A stretch of DNA of 64,000 nucleotides, from assembly GCA_900708905.1 (NCBI GenBank), contig CAADRB010000002.1, positions 949,841 to 1,013,840 on the forward strand, read 5' to 3'. A program made the position numbers and the translations under genes. Every line of letters begins with the position of its first letter. Position 1 is the stretch's first letter. Positions 25,701 through 38,760 of this stretch are shown here, in pieces. The notes beneath the pieces were generated by a model. It searched no databases and was not told where the DNA came from. It was given only the letters and a program-made list of their open reading frames with translations. This DNA is from Hymenolepis diminuta (Eukaryota > Platyhelminthes > Cestoda > Cyclophyllidea > Hymenolepididae).

Positions 25701-28700
25701 ATCATTCAGGTCGTAATTACTCTGTAGATCAAAAGTTAGTTATATTTACAATCTCATTCTCGAACGAATTTTAATTTGTCCTTTATTCTAGTATATGGAT
25801 GTGATGTGTGTTAAGCTTAATTGCTCTTAATAAGATAGATATCCCGGTTTTTTTTCTCTAATTGTATTTTAACGTTATTTAGATTAAACTGCGCTTCCTT
25901 AGTTAGGAGTCTGCCTTGTACTTATTTGACCTTTATGGAAAGGTATGCACCAATTTTGTCTTGCTGTCGTAATTTTTTCTATCTATATAGCCTTAGTCTT
26001 TGAGCAGATCAATTTAAGATTTTAAAATAACAGTCAAGTTGCTTAAAATTTACTGGTATATCTTTCGTAAACGCAAATTCAAACCTGTAGCTTTGTTTTT
26101 GAATGGAAGCAAGTATCAATGAAATTCTGTTTTTCATAAACATTCTTAATTGATATAGAATGTGGTGTTGTCCTTCATATTTTCCCTGCTTTTTGGATGT
26201 TGATCTTAATGCGAAGCTTGCATTGAAAGCATGTATCTTATTAACTACGCGGCCGTTCAATTCTTCGCAAAATTCGTGGTGATATATTTAATTGGACATA
26301 CTTGTTGTATATAGCTTTGATAGGGTGGTATTTGTTAACTCAAGTTAAGTTGCAGAAGCTGTNNNNNNNNNNNNNNNNNNNNNNNNNNNTTACGAACTTC
26401 AGTATCACAGGAGGGGAAGGAGGCAAAAATGGTTGCAGTTTATTTATGTGATCGGAAAGAAGGCGGTAGTCTTGACACTAGTCACTAGTTATGACTAAGT
26501 ATCAGTGTGAAGCCAAAGTGGAGATATGAGACAACGCAGGAAAAATGGATAAACTACCCAAAAGTCTAGTGATAAGTCATACACAGAACGCAGGGAAGGA
26601 GGTAAACAAATAGGAGTAAGTCGATATCCAACCGTATGCAATTTCCAAGGTCATTACGCATTCTTCCGTTTTAAGTGAACATTCTCGTGTGAATGGAATT
26701 ACCGGATTCTTCTTTATATTCTTTTTCCTCATCCACTTTACGGCTTCTTTGCTACTTGAAATGCGAATTCATTTTCCCCCATTCTTCTCGAGTAGGTCTA
26801 TTCTGGCACTTCTCAGACGTTCACGTTGACTTGGACTACACAAATCACAATTGTAAGGGCCCTTACGGTGATTTGGACTGTGATTCTCCATTGCGTCTTT
26901 GGATTTCTGCACTCAATGCCTCTCGAAAGATGGTACCTACCCGTCCCGATTTTGTCATTTTCTCTGGGTGAGTTCAAATTCTCGCTTTAAGTACTTTTAA
27001 AGGCCTCTTGCATCGCTTCAATTTACGGGAACTGTCTTTACTGATTGCTTACTAGATTCATAAATGGGATGCTTAAGATGATAAGGAGTAAGTTAGGTAA
27101 ATCTGTGCTTCCAGAATTTTGGTCCGTCTGGATAGGGCTTGCTTGATTTTTTGCTTATAGGAAGTGTAGTGGTCTCATACGCCATTAATTTGGGACTTAA
27201 AGAAGTGAGCTTATTGAATAAAATGAGTATGCACTTTTTCTTAAAGTATTTCTCAATTGGAGACAATAAGGATAAAAATATTCTGTTGATCCAATGATAT
27301 TTTAAGATATTATAATCACTAAAGTAAACCTTGATATGTTTTGTGTTTTTTGTTGGTTAACTGACTGTTTATTTTTGAGGTGTCACTATGGTTGCAGCGA
27401 TCTCACAATCGATAAAACCTTTCTCTTTATCCTCAATGTGTAACTCGGAGTATGCTCTAGATATCTCCCTGTTGTTTACTAACAGTCTGTTAAAACGATG
27501 AAGAAGGGCCCATTTAATATGACCCTCCTTTAACTTTAATTTGGGCTATATTAGGACTGGTTGTTAGGCCACATTGGCGTGGGACACTAACCCTTCCAGG
27601 CTTTAGCTTAGTAAAAAGAAAGCCTCGGTTCCGTAAAATACACTTCAACCTATTTTAAGAGTTAATATATATTAATGTACATAACCTGTGTCTGTCGATA
27701 TATAGATTTAAATAGATCAGGTCTTAGGATAATTGTTCCTCTGTTTTCACCTGGTCTAGCATAGCCATAAAATCTAAACTAATTAAGGGAAATGCAAATG
27801 TAAACAGCAGTTTCTCATTACTGTTGCAATTTCTTTTGCAAATATCCTTAAAAGGAAAGAAAAATGCTATTGAGTAGTTGAATGAGGTTGATTTCTGATA
27901 ACACAATTTCTATAAATAAAGGTAGTGGTTGCTACAAAGCTGTTTATAATGTTTTAAGGTCATTCGTTGGCAAGCAATTTCTCCGTTTTTGTATATGTAC
28001 AAGCACAGAACAATTGCAATGGAACCCAATGTATTTTTGTCCTTTAGAATTAGTCATACCCTTCAGTCTCCTAATACTTATGCAAATGGGGCAGGCTCTG
28101 ATTGTTGACTATCGTATACGTACGTACATAGTGGAAAATTGATTAAGATCAGACTAATTCATTACAGGAAGTATTCGAAGTGATTTTAAAATCTGAATAA
28201 AATGTTAAATAAGTGAAATTTAACGGAAATTTGATTAAAAGTTGAAATTGAAATAGTTTGTTGAAGTAAAAAAGGCACAAATTGATTCTGACCATATTAG
28301 ACACGAATTAATTTTATCTCATTTTAAAATCACGAGATCAAACGCTCTTCCGAACGTCCTTTTAAATCACTAAGGTCTGTATTATTTATCCTATTCGGTT
28401 TTGCTCTGAAAACACACGCATTTCGGTATTAATTAAATGTATCCACTTGAATAAAATTAAGTACTTTGATCTTCTTGGTGCTAAATAAAGACCCCTAACG
28501 CCGTGAAAAATTGAATGCCTACTTCAGCTATGGTAGACAAGTATGCGATGTGTCAGAAGTACTAGGTCTTAGCTCCAATGTGAGTGTTTATTTCTTGACC
28601 TGACTGACGTTTCGGTGGCTAAGGTCAAATCAGCTAAAATGACTAAAAGAAACGTTTCGTCTAACTTGCATTTATGCAGCGTAAACTGGTTTGAAATATT

Positions 28701-31700
28701 CGATTAGTGCTTCATATTTTTTAGTGAAATATCTGCTAACCAAAAGTCTAATATGTCGAGGACAATTGGAAAGACGAACTGGATCTGTTTACCCTGTCGG
28801 TAGAGTAGTGGAACTGTGTTAGATTTAATTTACGTATTATTTATCTTCTAAGCATAGATTCGTTATTTGTGTTTTTTCCTTATATTCAACCCTTATATCT
28901 CAGCAAATTATTTCGTAATTATTTGTGTCAATCATCATTACTACCGTATTCCAAAGTTAGTTTGTTATCTTGAATTTTCAAAATTAAAGGTTACACATTA
29001 TTGCGCCTTATCTACCTTTGAGCTTTTGTTTCAGCGTCTATCTGTATTTACTTTTCTGTTATTCAAATGTGTTAAACATGATTTTAAATCACCATTTATT
29101 TCCTTCATAACTCTATATACGAACAAGGATTCTTTTTGAACAAATTTTCCCTAAATCAGACGTGGGTGATCATTGATACCTTATTGTTATTTCTTTTTCA
29201 ATTTAATTTTTGTGAACGTGGTATAAGAATAAGAATGAGAATCGCTATCAATCATCTTTTTTTTTACTGGATGATTAATAGATGTCAAGAATTGTGGCTA
29301 ATTTCTTCGTGATTGCTTTAGTTGAATTATTTTGCTCATGTAGAGTTCATGTATGAACACGCTAGATGATCTAATTAAAAATCTATTCTTGATTCTGCCT
29401 CAAATGTGTGTTTATATCGGGGTCTTTTGGGGATGCTTACAAATACAGCATGAACCAGTTTGCCGATTGCTCATCGCGTCAAATCATAAAATATGACAGA
29501 ATCTACTTTATTGACAGAATAAATCTTTTAAGAAAATACAATCATCAGATATGAAATTGTCATAATTATGCACTCATTATTCTGCAGACATGGAGATGTG
29601 AACTTGTTATACTTGAACGTTTTTTATCAGTTTTGTGGACCTAAAGTAATATTAAGGCCTGTCAGAGAGTTACTTGAAGAGTCCAGCCAAGCTAGGCTTA
29701 GAAATCCCCTTTTTCCTTAGGGCTAAAGGCATACGACAGCCTTTCTCAAAAGAGAAAAAATAATGGTTCAGTGTGATCAAGGTTGCCTTGAAAAATCAAA
29801 AAGGAAGTGAGGGAGGAAGAACAGGGGGAAGGGCAGAGGATAAGCGTCAGCGCAGTATGAGTGGAAGCAGAGTTGTGATAAAGAAGCCAAATAGAGGTAT
29901 GCTGAATGGAATTGACTTTTTGTGTCCTTTGTTTCTTGACAAACGATTAATAAAAAGCTATCATCGAATAATTAGAGCAAACAAAATAATACATGCGTTC
30001 GATAAAATTCTCTCCTCCAAAGTATGATTTAGAGACATGAGTTGTTCATTCGGTGATTACCTGATTATTGGTCTCCGTGTATGTTGCTATGGTCATCCTC
30101 ACACTTTTCCTGAGTACGACATTTTTAAGTGGGTTCAGCCAATTTCGTATATATTTCATTATCGATTTTAAAAGAACTGCTGGTAAATTTGCATGCAGTA
30201 TTTTTCTTTTATTATTTTTTCTATTCTTAATATTAATGCTTTTTTTGTATTTCAGCGACTCCGTTGCGCATACCACTTCAACTTTAGAAGCCTTTGAGGC
30301 TACAATGGAGACCGTGGCCTCAGCCCTGAAAGTTGCCTTTCCACCCAACCGAGAGGATAGTATTCCGGTGATTTTGAGCCTTGGCAATCATGACGTCTTT
30401 CCTGACAATAGGATGTCTGTCAAGAATGACGATCCTATTCGTAAAAGCTGGTGCACCCGCCTAGGTTCAAGTACCAAATTCTGGGGTGATTGGATTGCTA
30501 ATGAAACGGAGGCAGATTCGAATCGATTCAGTGATGGTGAGCCGTAATTCCTACGCTTTCACTTAATGCATAATAACACATTCTCGCAGCTTGTAAGATG
30601 ATGTTATAGAAACCTATTAGATTGTTAGTATATATTGTGGTGATAGTATTGGAATAACGGTAGACAACCGCAATCCCAAGTCAAAGCAGAACACTAAGAG
30701 TTGAGTGCCTACAGCGGTTAAAATATGAGTCAGTAGAGAAGAACTGAGAGATTGGAACAGAAAGGCAATATGCGAGAGATAAATGACAATCGCGTGTACG
30801 AATGTTTATAAATATGATCTTATATAGTGTCATAGAGGAGGAGTAACATAAATGAAATGGCTCCGGATATCGCTGATTGGGGAAGGTGAATTCTAGCAAC
30901 GCCCAATCAAGTACCAATTTAGTGGCTCATCCTGCTAATTAAAATAAACCACATGAATACACCCTACGGTTTCCTGGGAGAACCTTGAGGTCACCGCGAG
31001 ATTGCGTTCTTCAAGTACCACTGTGAGCTTGGCAGCAGTCTTAAGGTTGCTGCAGGGTCAAACGCTTCAAGCGCCACTGTGAGACTGAGATACTTAAGTC
31101 CTAGAGGTTAGTGACAACCTAGGTAGAAACGCTTAAAACACATAGGGAGTCGTCCTTCAATAGAAAATGTTCTAAGTTCATTAAGGAAAGTGTTTATAAC
31201 AATTGACTTTGATGGAGGGAAGATATCAAAGATCCACTCATGAAAAACTTGCATTCTGTCACCTCCCTTATTGGCCAGAATTAATCAGAGCGATTGGCCA
31301 TCCACATCATTGGATATGTATTGATCATTGATACTGATATATATATGGTCATTGATCTGGTGACCTTTAACTTGAAAGACGTACGCTGACCAATGCCCCA
31401 TTCAATGAATGGAATTGTTTCTGGTTAATACATGCGAGTGATAGAATTTGAACTCCATGATGCTACTTCTCCTTCTAGGATAAGTGTTGGGTCAACCTTT
31501 CCTAAATTGGAGTTATAATCTCACATCTTCACTGCCAGAGGTCACGTGATTTATATTCAACAGTGTACTTATTTAGTGATGTGGATAGCCAACACACTAG
31601 TCAACAAGAAGTGATAGAATTTGAGTCTCTTATCTTTAAAACTGCTCTATAATATCCTTCCTCTATCTGGGTCAAGTGTTGTTAAAACTTTGAAAATCCG

Positions 31701-34700
31701 CAAGTAAGCCTTAAATTTCGTCGGCGGAAATAAGCCAGATTAAAACAATTCCCATCCCGATAAAATAATTTGGGTTTTCAGTTCTGTTAAGTTATTGCTA
31801 ATATTTGAGGCGCTACTTCGTAAGCAAGATTATCAAGAAGTACATTACTGTTTTATAATCTATTTAATTAATAATCAGTTGTTTTTTTAAAAAAACTTGT
31901 CCAAGAAAAGAATACAAGAATACATATTGTGAGTTGCGTCTGAAATTTGAGTTTCACATCGGCATTTGCTTGAAGTTTTTTGCTCTTCTCTGCACTGCAC
32001 TATGTAACCGGTGTCTGAGTTGTTGGCCATATACTACCTCGGTAATGATCCATCCCCATCTTTGCAGTCAAAAAACTGGTTTTTGAAGTTCGTAATATGT
32101 AGATAATTTGACACGTTCTTAAACACTTTAACGTCTGGTGATCTTTTAATAAGTTACTTTTTGAAAGCTCAATATTGATTGTGTGACAGTACGTTTTAGT
32201 ATTATCTGTTTTATCTACGAAGAAGAAATGTTTGTTCCTATTCACTTTCAGGAATATATGCTCCCGGAATCAATTATTATCAATATTGTTAATCGTTAAG
32301 ATATTTATCTACGCCGTTATTCGGCATACGAGGACATGAGTACTGTTAATAACGGTTATGTTTATCACCATGGTAACCTTTGGCAGGTAACCCTTCAACA
32401 AATCCCCATTATTCTTTTGTTTGGCTTTGAAACCGAATGATGAGACCATTTTGCAGGATGAAATAAAAGAAAAAATAAGACTTTTGAAGAATTAATTTTG
32501 AAATCCATTTGGAAAATCGTTGCATCCAAACATAAATATGTTGATTCCAGGTCAATTCAGGAAAAGGATATAGTTTAATTTTGTACCAGTTACAAATATA
32601 TCTTGTTACTCTGCTGATACGCGTTTGAAAGTCAAGGGACAAAATCACTAAATCAAATTATTCCCCAAACAGATTTATAATGACATTCGGACGGCCGGCG
32701 AAATTGAGGAAAAAGGCACAAAATATTTGCATTTAATATGGACTTAGGAATTGCTGTTCCTTGGTCAATTTGCTCTCAGAATGCATCAGCTGTTCAAGGT
32801 ACTACCAAATTATTTGGAAATCGGTCAATCTATGATCGTGAAGAAAAGCTCTCTTTCTAAGCTTTTTTGATAAGGAAATTTATTTTCCCTGAAGAATTTT
32901 ATTATAAGCAGTAAATATGATTAAGAAATATAAATCGGAGTTTAAAAAATGTGAGGGAATCAGGAGAACGCTTCATCCGACCTTCAGAAGTCGGAGGTTA
33001 TCCGCTTTCTCAAGTTTTGATAACATCAGGTTCATTTTGTTGTCTTCGTTCGTATTATTACATTTTTATCTTATTTTCACCCGATTCTCGTTTTCGTCCA
33101 AGTATGGCAGTGGGTAATTCTGATTCGGTCATGCTTTTTTATATTTCATATTAATATCTGATATGAACATCTTCCTCCAGCCATTGAGTTTAAATGTCAG
33201 ACTGGAACTTCTGGACTACAAATGGTAAAATCATGTATTTTTCCTGATACAACTTTCTGACCAAGAGATGCAAGGCATAGACAGGGCCGAAATTAGTATT
33301 TCATTGCATGTTGGCATTTGAGACATCCAGGCTATACTGATTTTTACTCTCTAGTGAAGAAGTTGAAGTTTAAGGCTGAAATTGAAGTGAGTTCACCAAC
33401 ATGCTAGCATAATATTCAGAAGATTAGATATCTAAAATTCGGGATCAATAGCGAGAGTAGATGAATTTTTAAGGAAGGGCAAATGAATAATAATTTCTCG
33501 GTACACTGGTGGTGTAGCAGTCAATATGTACATCTACAATTACAGACCTTGGATTCGTTTCCTTTCGGCGCATACTTAGTGGGATGACCAATCATAGTCA
33601 TTGGACGGAAAACCTATATTGTTTTTCATTTCAATGGCAAACACTTGCTATTTCTATTTGCTGGGGAATTATAAGCGTTTTCATTCACTTACCATTGCCA
33701 TATTCGGTGTTTGTTTTCAGAACGTTCCGGTTAGAGCACAATTAATTGTAGAATTTGACTTACTTTTGGGTACTAGGCAAGTTACATAAGCAAACTTTCG
33801 TTCTATTTTAGGCTGTTTTTATTCCCACTTCATTCAAGTAGGAAATCGAACCTCCCTCCGTATCATATCCCTCAACGGGCTACTCTATGCCCGTCGTAAT
33901 ACTCTTGGCAATCCTAGCCTTTCCGACCCTCTCGGTCAATTCGCCTGGCTAATCGAGCAATTGAAATCAGCCAGGCAGCAAAATCAAAAGGTTTGTAGTT
34001 GCTACTACTTGAATTTTATAAGTAGATCAAGTTAGAAACTGTCTCATTTTTCTCATCTTTGCAGGTCTTGATTGTGATGCATTTTCCCATTGGCGCGCCA
34101 GAAAATTCTCCAGTCGTGTTCCGCCATCTTCACGACGTATACAACGCTAGAATTCTCAAAATATTTTCGGAATTCTCTGATGTAATTTCACTTGGACTCT
34201 TCGGTCATCAACACACCGACAGCTACCGAGTTTTGGAGGTTCAATCAGGTAACTATCTCGGTCTAACTAACTGTTTATGTATTCCTCTGTGGTATTGATT
34301 TGTCCTATTCTCCGTTATAGGCAAAATGGTACCTCTCTTTTTTATTCCCTCAATCAGTCCGCTTTACTTCCAAAATTTGGGCGGATTCCTACCCCGAATT
34401 CGCATTTTCAACTACTCAGTGAATACCTCAGACAATTCCCTTCCCCCATCATTTGAAATTCGTGATTTCCATCAGTTCTATGCAAACATATCATCCACCT
34501 CAAAGTCACCCTGGGATCTAGAATATGTCGCCACAAAGGCCTATAATCTGTCCGATCTCTCAGGTATTAGTATGAAGGGCCTTCTCGATAGTTTTGGAAA
34601 TGATCAGGAGCTATGGTGCTCTTATTGGTACAACGAACTTGGAATTGGAATGGCCCACGAATCTGGACCCTGTCCGCAGCTTTATTCTAAACGACACTGT

Positions 34701-35351
34701 CGTCACATGTGCTCTCTGAGACATGTCCATTTCCCTGCTCTGGATGAATGTCTTTCAATTTGCGATAAAATTGATGATTCAACAGTAGCCTCTCCACGAA
34801 AGAAGTCCGATGACAACTGGAATGCACTGCCTGTAATTGTCCTCGTGATTGTGGCTTTTTTAGCTATACTTATCGGTGTTGTTCTACTGGCAAACCGAGA
34901 GTTATGTCGTCGGAAAAGTGGGTCAAGGAGGTCTAGACGAAGACCTGATTTCAGTGAACGGAGAGACACTTATCTCATTGCCTATCATCAACCAGGTTTG
35001 AATGGTGTCACTCTCAGACGTTCTACTCTAGATGAAGAAGGACTAGTTCTCGGAAAAGAGTTTCAAAACGAAGAACTCAAAGCCCTGAACATTGAAGAAG
35101 AAGAAGAAGTAGAAGATGGAGCATACGATGCAGATGCAAGTGGAGATGAGGATGAAATTCCAGTAAGGATTTCATCAAGTCCTAAAGAGGACTTTTACTC
35201 CCTGAATGGCTCCATTGAGCGTGAAAGCTTTATGCAATCAATCAAGTCGATTCCCCCCTACTCATCACAACAGGTGTCCTCACAGAAGAATCATGACATT
35301 TTTGATATTGATGATGATGATGATAAGCCTCATGTTAATGTACTAGTTTGA
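22713..35351 (+). CDS. SMPDL3: Acid-sphingomyelinase-like phosphodiesterase (SMPDL3 family), six exons, complete
   Basis: A secreted or surface metallophosphoesterase; relatives hydrolyse nucleotides or phosphodiesters outside the cell. Exons: 22713-22794, 26796-26967, 30256-30536, 33812-33990, 34065-34248, 34321-35351. All have GT-AG borders and the phases add up to exactly 643 codons including TGA. Residues 1-23 form a signal peptide (FAVLLICISLPSKA core). The dinuclear metal site is complete: Asp35 and His37 (WHFSDVHVD), Asp86 (SGDSVAH), Asn129/His130 (GNHD), His244 (MHFP), His286 and His288 (GHQH). A Cys-rich C-terminal domain follows the catalytic core. Residues about 469-490 (LPVIVLVIVAFLAILIGVV core) form one membrane helix, followed by an Arg-rich stop-transfer region and about 150 residues of cytosolic tail with Glu and Asp runs. 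No saposin domain is present, so this is SMPDL3-type and not SMPD1; A versus B cannot be told. The first three introns are 3.3-4.0 kb, the last two 72-74 nt. AATAAA occurs at 35714 and 35800. Confidence 0.93.
22795..26795 (+). other. SMPDL3-like intron 1, with a degenerate internal duplication and an N gap
   Basis: About 24.25-25.2 kb and 25.16-25.6 kb share diverged blocks in the same order (for example ggtgaacttggtgaggac versus agtgaacttaacaaggac, and ataaacttgagcattctgatgtct versus ataaattggagcatgttagagtct), indicating an old tandem duplication. Bases 26363-26389 are N. No exon was seen. Confidence 0.4.
26363..26389. other. Assembly gap (27 N)
   Basis: Run of N in SMPDL3-like intron 1. 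The flanking sequence after the gap is more purine-rich than that before it, so a repeat boundary may be concealed. Confidence 0.95.
30537..33811 (+). other. SMPDL3-like intron 3, with repeat fragments
   Basis: A GC-richer patch at 30950-31700 has short internal repeats: cttcaagtaccactgtgag near 31011 and cttcaagcgccactgtgag near 31066; also agaatttgaactcc near 31443 and agaatttgagtctc near 31616. It looks transposon-derived, but no protein or terminal repeat is recognisable. The remainder is AT-rich intron. Confidence 0.4.
34321..35351 (+). CDS. SMPDL3: SMPDL3-like terminal exon: C-terminal domain, membrane helix, acidic tail
   Basis: The longest exon in the window (1031 nt). It encodes the end of the phosphoesterase fold (FIPSISPLY, RIRIFNY), the conserved Cys-rich C-terminal domain (CSYWYNE, CRHMCSLRHV, CLSICDK), one membrane helix, and a tail containing EEEEEVED and DDDDD runs. 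It ends TGA at 35349-35351. Confidence 0.93.
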
Positions 35352-36800
35352 GTGTACTAACTTTTTACTCGTCTTGCATTTTTTGCCAACCCATTTCCAC
35401 ATCTCCTTATCTCTCTTACTCTCTCTTTTTTAAAGTCTTTCGTCAAAACTCGCCTGTTTTTTGTCTCACTAATTGTAAAGCACCTGAGCCCGCAATAACG
35501 ATAATAGAGAAAATTCGAAATACGTGTTTGAAGGATGAATGACATTTATTCAAATTTTACCCGGCCGGTAGTTCTATCAGTTGAATAAGCGGTTTCATTG
35601 TTATTGTAAGATGGGACTGTTATTCTAATGTATTATTGCTCATGGCAGTGCAAGCCAGCATTCCGATAAGAGGAACATCAAAATAGTCTAATCGGATATG
35701 AAACTGGGAAGGGAATAAAAACAAGCAGGTTAGAAAGCCGGAATCAACCATTTTTCTCTTGCACTCTGAGGATTTAGAGCTCTTCGTGTTCTCATGAGGA
35801 ATAAAGTTCTCTGATGAATGTTCTAACTTTAGAATTTAATGAGTTGACTTCCAGGTTCAAGAGTGAGGTTATTTACAAGATAGTCGATACTTATTACCGC
35901 CTGATTGAATTTCATGGCTGGTCATGCCACCGATTTACTGGTATTTTCTAACAGCAAAGGAATATAAATCAACCGCCTTTACAAAATTAGAGGATGAAGT
36001 GGAGACTAACTGTATAATTAATGACAAAGATTGAGAGAATAAGAACGAAGCATCCGCACAGAGTGGGTGAAAACTGGGAAGGACAGACACATTAGCTGAT
36101 TCGTATCGAAATAGTAGCAAATGCAAAAAATCCCTATATGGGTGCTAATATACCATTCGCCTTGGGTGAACACAGCTCTGATAAGTTAAAACTATGAGTG
36201 GTGCGGCTTCCAACTCTTTAAACTCATCCACTTTCAGATACTGGCTTTATTCTGGTATCAGACAATTTGTATCTGAATCTTGAAATATGTGATCATGAAG
36301 CTACAAGAGAATTCAAACCTCTGTTAATGAAAATCAGCGCAATAGTCCTCAACTAACTTGAAAACTGCTCTCAAATGGAAATAAACTGTTCACGTATCCT
36401 GAAGATGTTCAGGACAAATAGGAGCAAGCTGGAATTCAAGTTCCAGAGGTATCCTTACCTATCATGGAAGAGGTATATATTATCTGCCTCCCTGTAATAT
36501 TTAAGGCTATGTTTCTATTTCCAGATCGTGTTTTTAATACGTTTTTTTAAAATCATATGAACTTAATAATAATATATGAGTGCACATTGAGCGTATGGAG
36601 GAAATGAAGTGTCTGTAAACAGTTAAGCTTAACTATTTCACAAAAGTCGGAATGACAGAACAAATAAGATATTGCAGGAAGTATGGCCTAAATAGGAAGA
36701 GTATAGGATGGAAGAGTATAGAAGTCTGTAAGAGTATGAAAGATAGAAAGATAGATCATGAAACATTAAAAAGCTGGAGGGTGGATCCCCATGCCCTTCG
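35352..36800 (+). other. 3' UTR and downstream flank of the SMPDL3-like gene
   Basis: Two AATAAA signals, 35714-35719 and 35800-35805, are candidate polyadenylation sites. Beyond them I see no gene. Confidence 0.4.
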
Positions 36801-36839
36801 AAATTTTCATCTCTGTCATCACTAATCCCTGAGATTTAA

Positions 36840-37460
36840 TTATCTCAACTTCACAGTGATGGTGTGGATAATCATCGTGTGTCCTCAAGTGGTTTATTTT
36901 AATTATCGGAATAAGCCAATTCCAACGTCCTCGAAGGAGCGTTGCAAGGGCTCAGCTTTCCCACAGTGATGTCCGGAACCATTCTATCTGTTCATGCTAC
37001 TTCCCTCCTTTCTATAACCATCCCCTTTCATTAGAAGCACACAACACTCATGTCCTTACGTACGTCCCTGCCCGAGCGACTCATATAAACTGCTTTTCTA
37101 TACCCATGCACACGCGCAGACATACGCTTGTCATACACCTACGCTGCCCTCTAATTGGCTTTGTTCCTCGACCCGCTCTTAGCTCTCTTGAACCCTTAGT
37201 GTCGTTTGATCAATACATTTTGGGCTGCATAACTGTTGTATTCAACTTTTTAGAACTGCTGTTTGTTGTTGCTAGCTGCCGGTTCTTAGTAATTACCCCT
37301 ACAAGGTATACCGCCTGGTCACAATGGTCACTTACCTTTAAAATAGCATGGGACTACAGATGAGTATACTTTAGCCCTCCTATTGGTTCACTATGCGTTC
37401 GCAACTGTCCATGTCGGCCAAAACTATCATAATGGTATTGCGAGGTTGCTGCATCCTTCC
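36840..37460 (+). mobile_element. Diverged member of the LTR-like repeat family
   Basis: Starts with ...catcgtgtgtcctcaagtgg, matching the 14.79-kb copy (catcatgtgtcctcagctgg). It keeps the same order of features: TCCTCGAAGG-type block, a TATAAA at about 37084, CA-rich stretch, then CTGCCGGT. It is a distant relative in the same orientation as the 14.65-kb copy. No coding region seen. Confidence 0.4.
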
Positions 37461-38189
37461 AATTCCTGAGTATCAGTATGCTTGCTAGCTTAAAATACAT
37501 TAATGGAAAACGTTAGTTAGTTAGTTTTCTTGCTTCTATCCCAATAAATATAATGTGCACCCTCTCTCTTTAATTCCTAACGATCTGTACTAAAAGAAAA
37601 GTCAGAGAAACCATTGGATGAAGGTCTTCATTGAGGACTGTGGATGCAGGCTTTGCGTAATTGCACGGAGTTTGTTGAGGGAGATCTTGTGTGAATGCTG
37701 ATGTTAATTTATGTTCAAGATGGCCGATTGAAAAAGAGTAATGTAATTTTGAGTAAAATGTGACTTTTCAGGAATAAAAAATAATTTAAGGAATAATAAA
37801 GATGGTGGTAGTCCCCATAGACATGAATGACGGGAGAAGAATGTGCCATAGAAAATATTTGCATCAATGTACTTGCGTACGCTGACAACTTGCTTAGGCA
37901 CAGTGTTTTTCCGAAGAAATCGAAGCGTATTTAGAAATTTTATTTTCAAGGTCATTGTAGAACTACGAAAAGACATTGGAATAGGAAACCACTGCAAATG
38001 AGTCGATATATGTACCTATTGTAATACTTGGATTGCAGTACTTGCCAAATATCAGAATTAAAATTATTAGATAAAACAGCGAAGTGTATCAAAATAACAA
38101 CTATCTAGTCTGTGAGAATAATAAATTGGGATTTATGGATGTCATCATGTGACCTGCGATGACCGTTACTTCATGAATATCGCTACACG

Positions 38190-38760
38190 AGTGTAGCGGC
38201 AGATGGCAGTAAATGAAAGAAAGAACACCAAGGATTGCGTAGTCCAGGTTGCATTGAATAAACCTCAGTGCAGAGTCTCAAGGAAAAATAGGGAATTGGA
38301 GGAGAAGGATTGAGCAAAGGGAGATGCGTCTGACGAGCTAGGGGTCCCCTGTGTGCCCTTTGTGTGTCTAATGGAAGGCTATTTATAATCGACACTTTGT
38401 GTGAGGACACGCATAAGGATATGATTGTATGCGTGCTTTAATTGGTCGGGACGATTGTAGGAAAAAGAAGAGCCAGTGCAGACAGGACTGATTAATAACA
38501 AAGCCGACTATGCGGTGTCTTTGCTACTATCGTCCGAGGTATGCTTACCTTTTCCGGGTCGATGAGAAATAGGCCAGTTGAGGACACACGATGTTTGTCT
38601 ATGGAGTGCTTGGGTCAGGAAAGGTTAAAAGTTTACAGACATTACTATAAGGACAAGATAATCAAATTTGGTGATGAATGGAGATGACGTAAGATAAATA
38701 TTTCGGAGAAGAAGGAATTCATCCTTCACTAGTAACTCGTTCAGACTCCGAGGACGAGAG
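38190..38760 (-). mobile_element. LTR-like repeat, inverted copy of the 14.65-kb element
   Basis: The reverse complement matches 14650-15170 closely: the ctatcgtccgaggtatgcttaccttttccg block, the TATAAATAGCC block, the cttggtgttctttttctttca block, and the ctgcc block at the end. The LTR-like part would be about 38192-38586. Its inner edge sits on an 8-bp perfect hairpin, cgctacacgagtgtagcg, at 38181-38198. The PBS-like sequence present in the first copy is absent, so this may be a solo LTR. Confidence 0.55.

Noticed and set aside
30046..30547. 113-codon minus ORF and 159-codon plus ORF around SMPDL3 exon 3
   Set aside because: The plus ORF is exon 3 read through from the intron, with an artificial N-terminus; the minus ORF is its antisense shadow.
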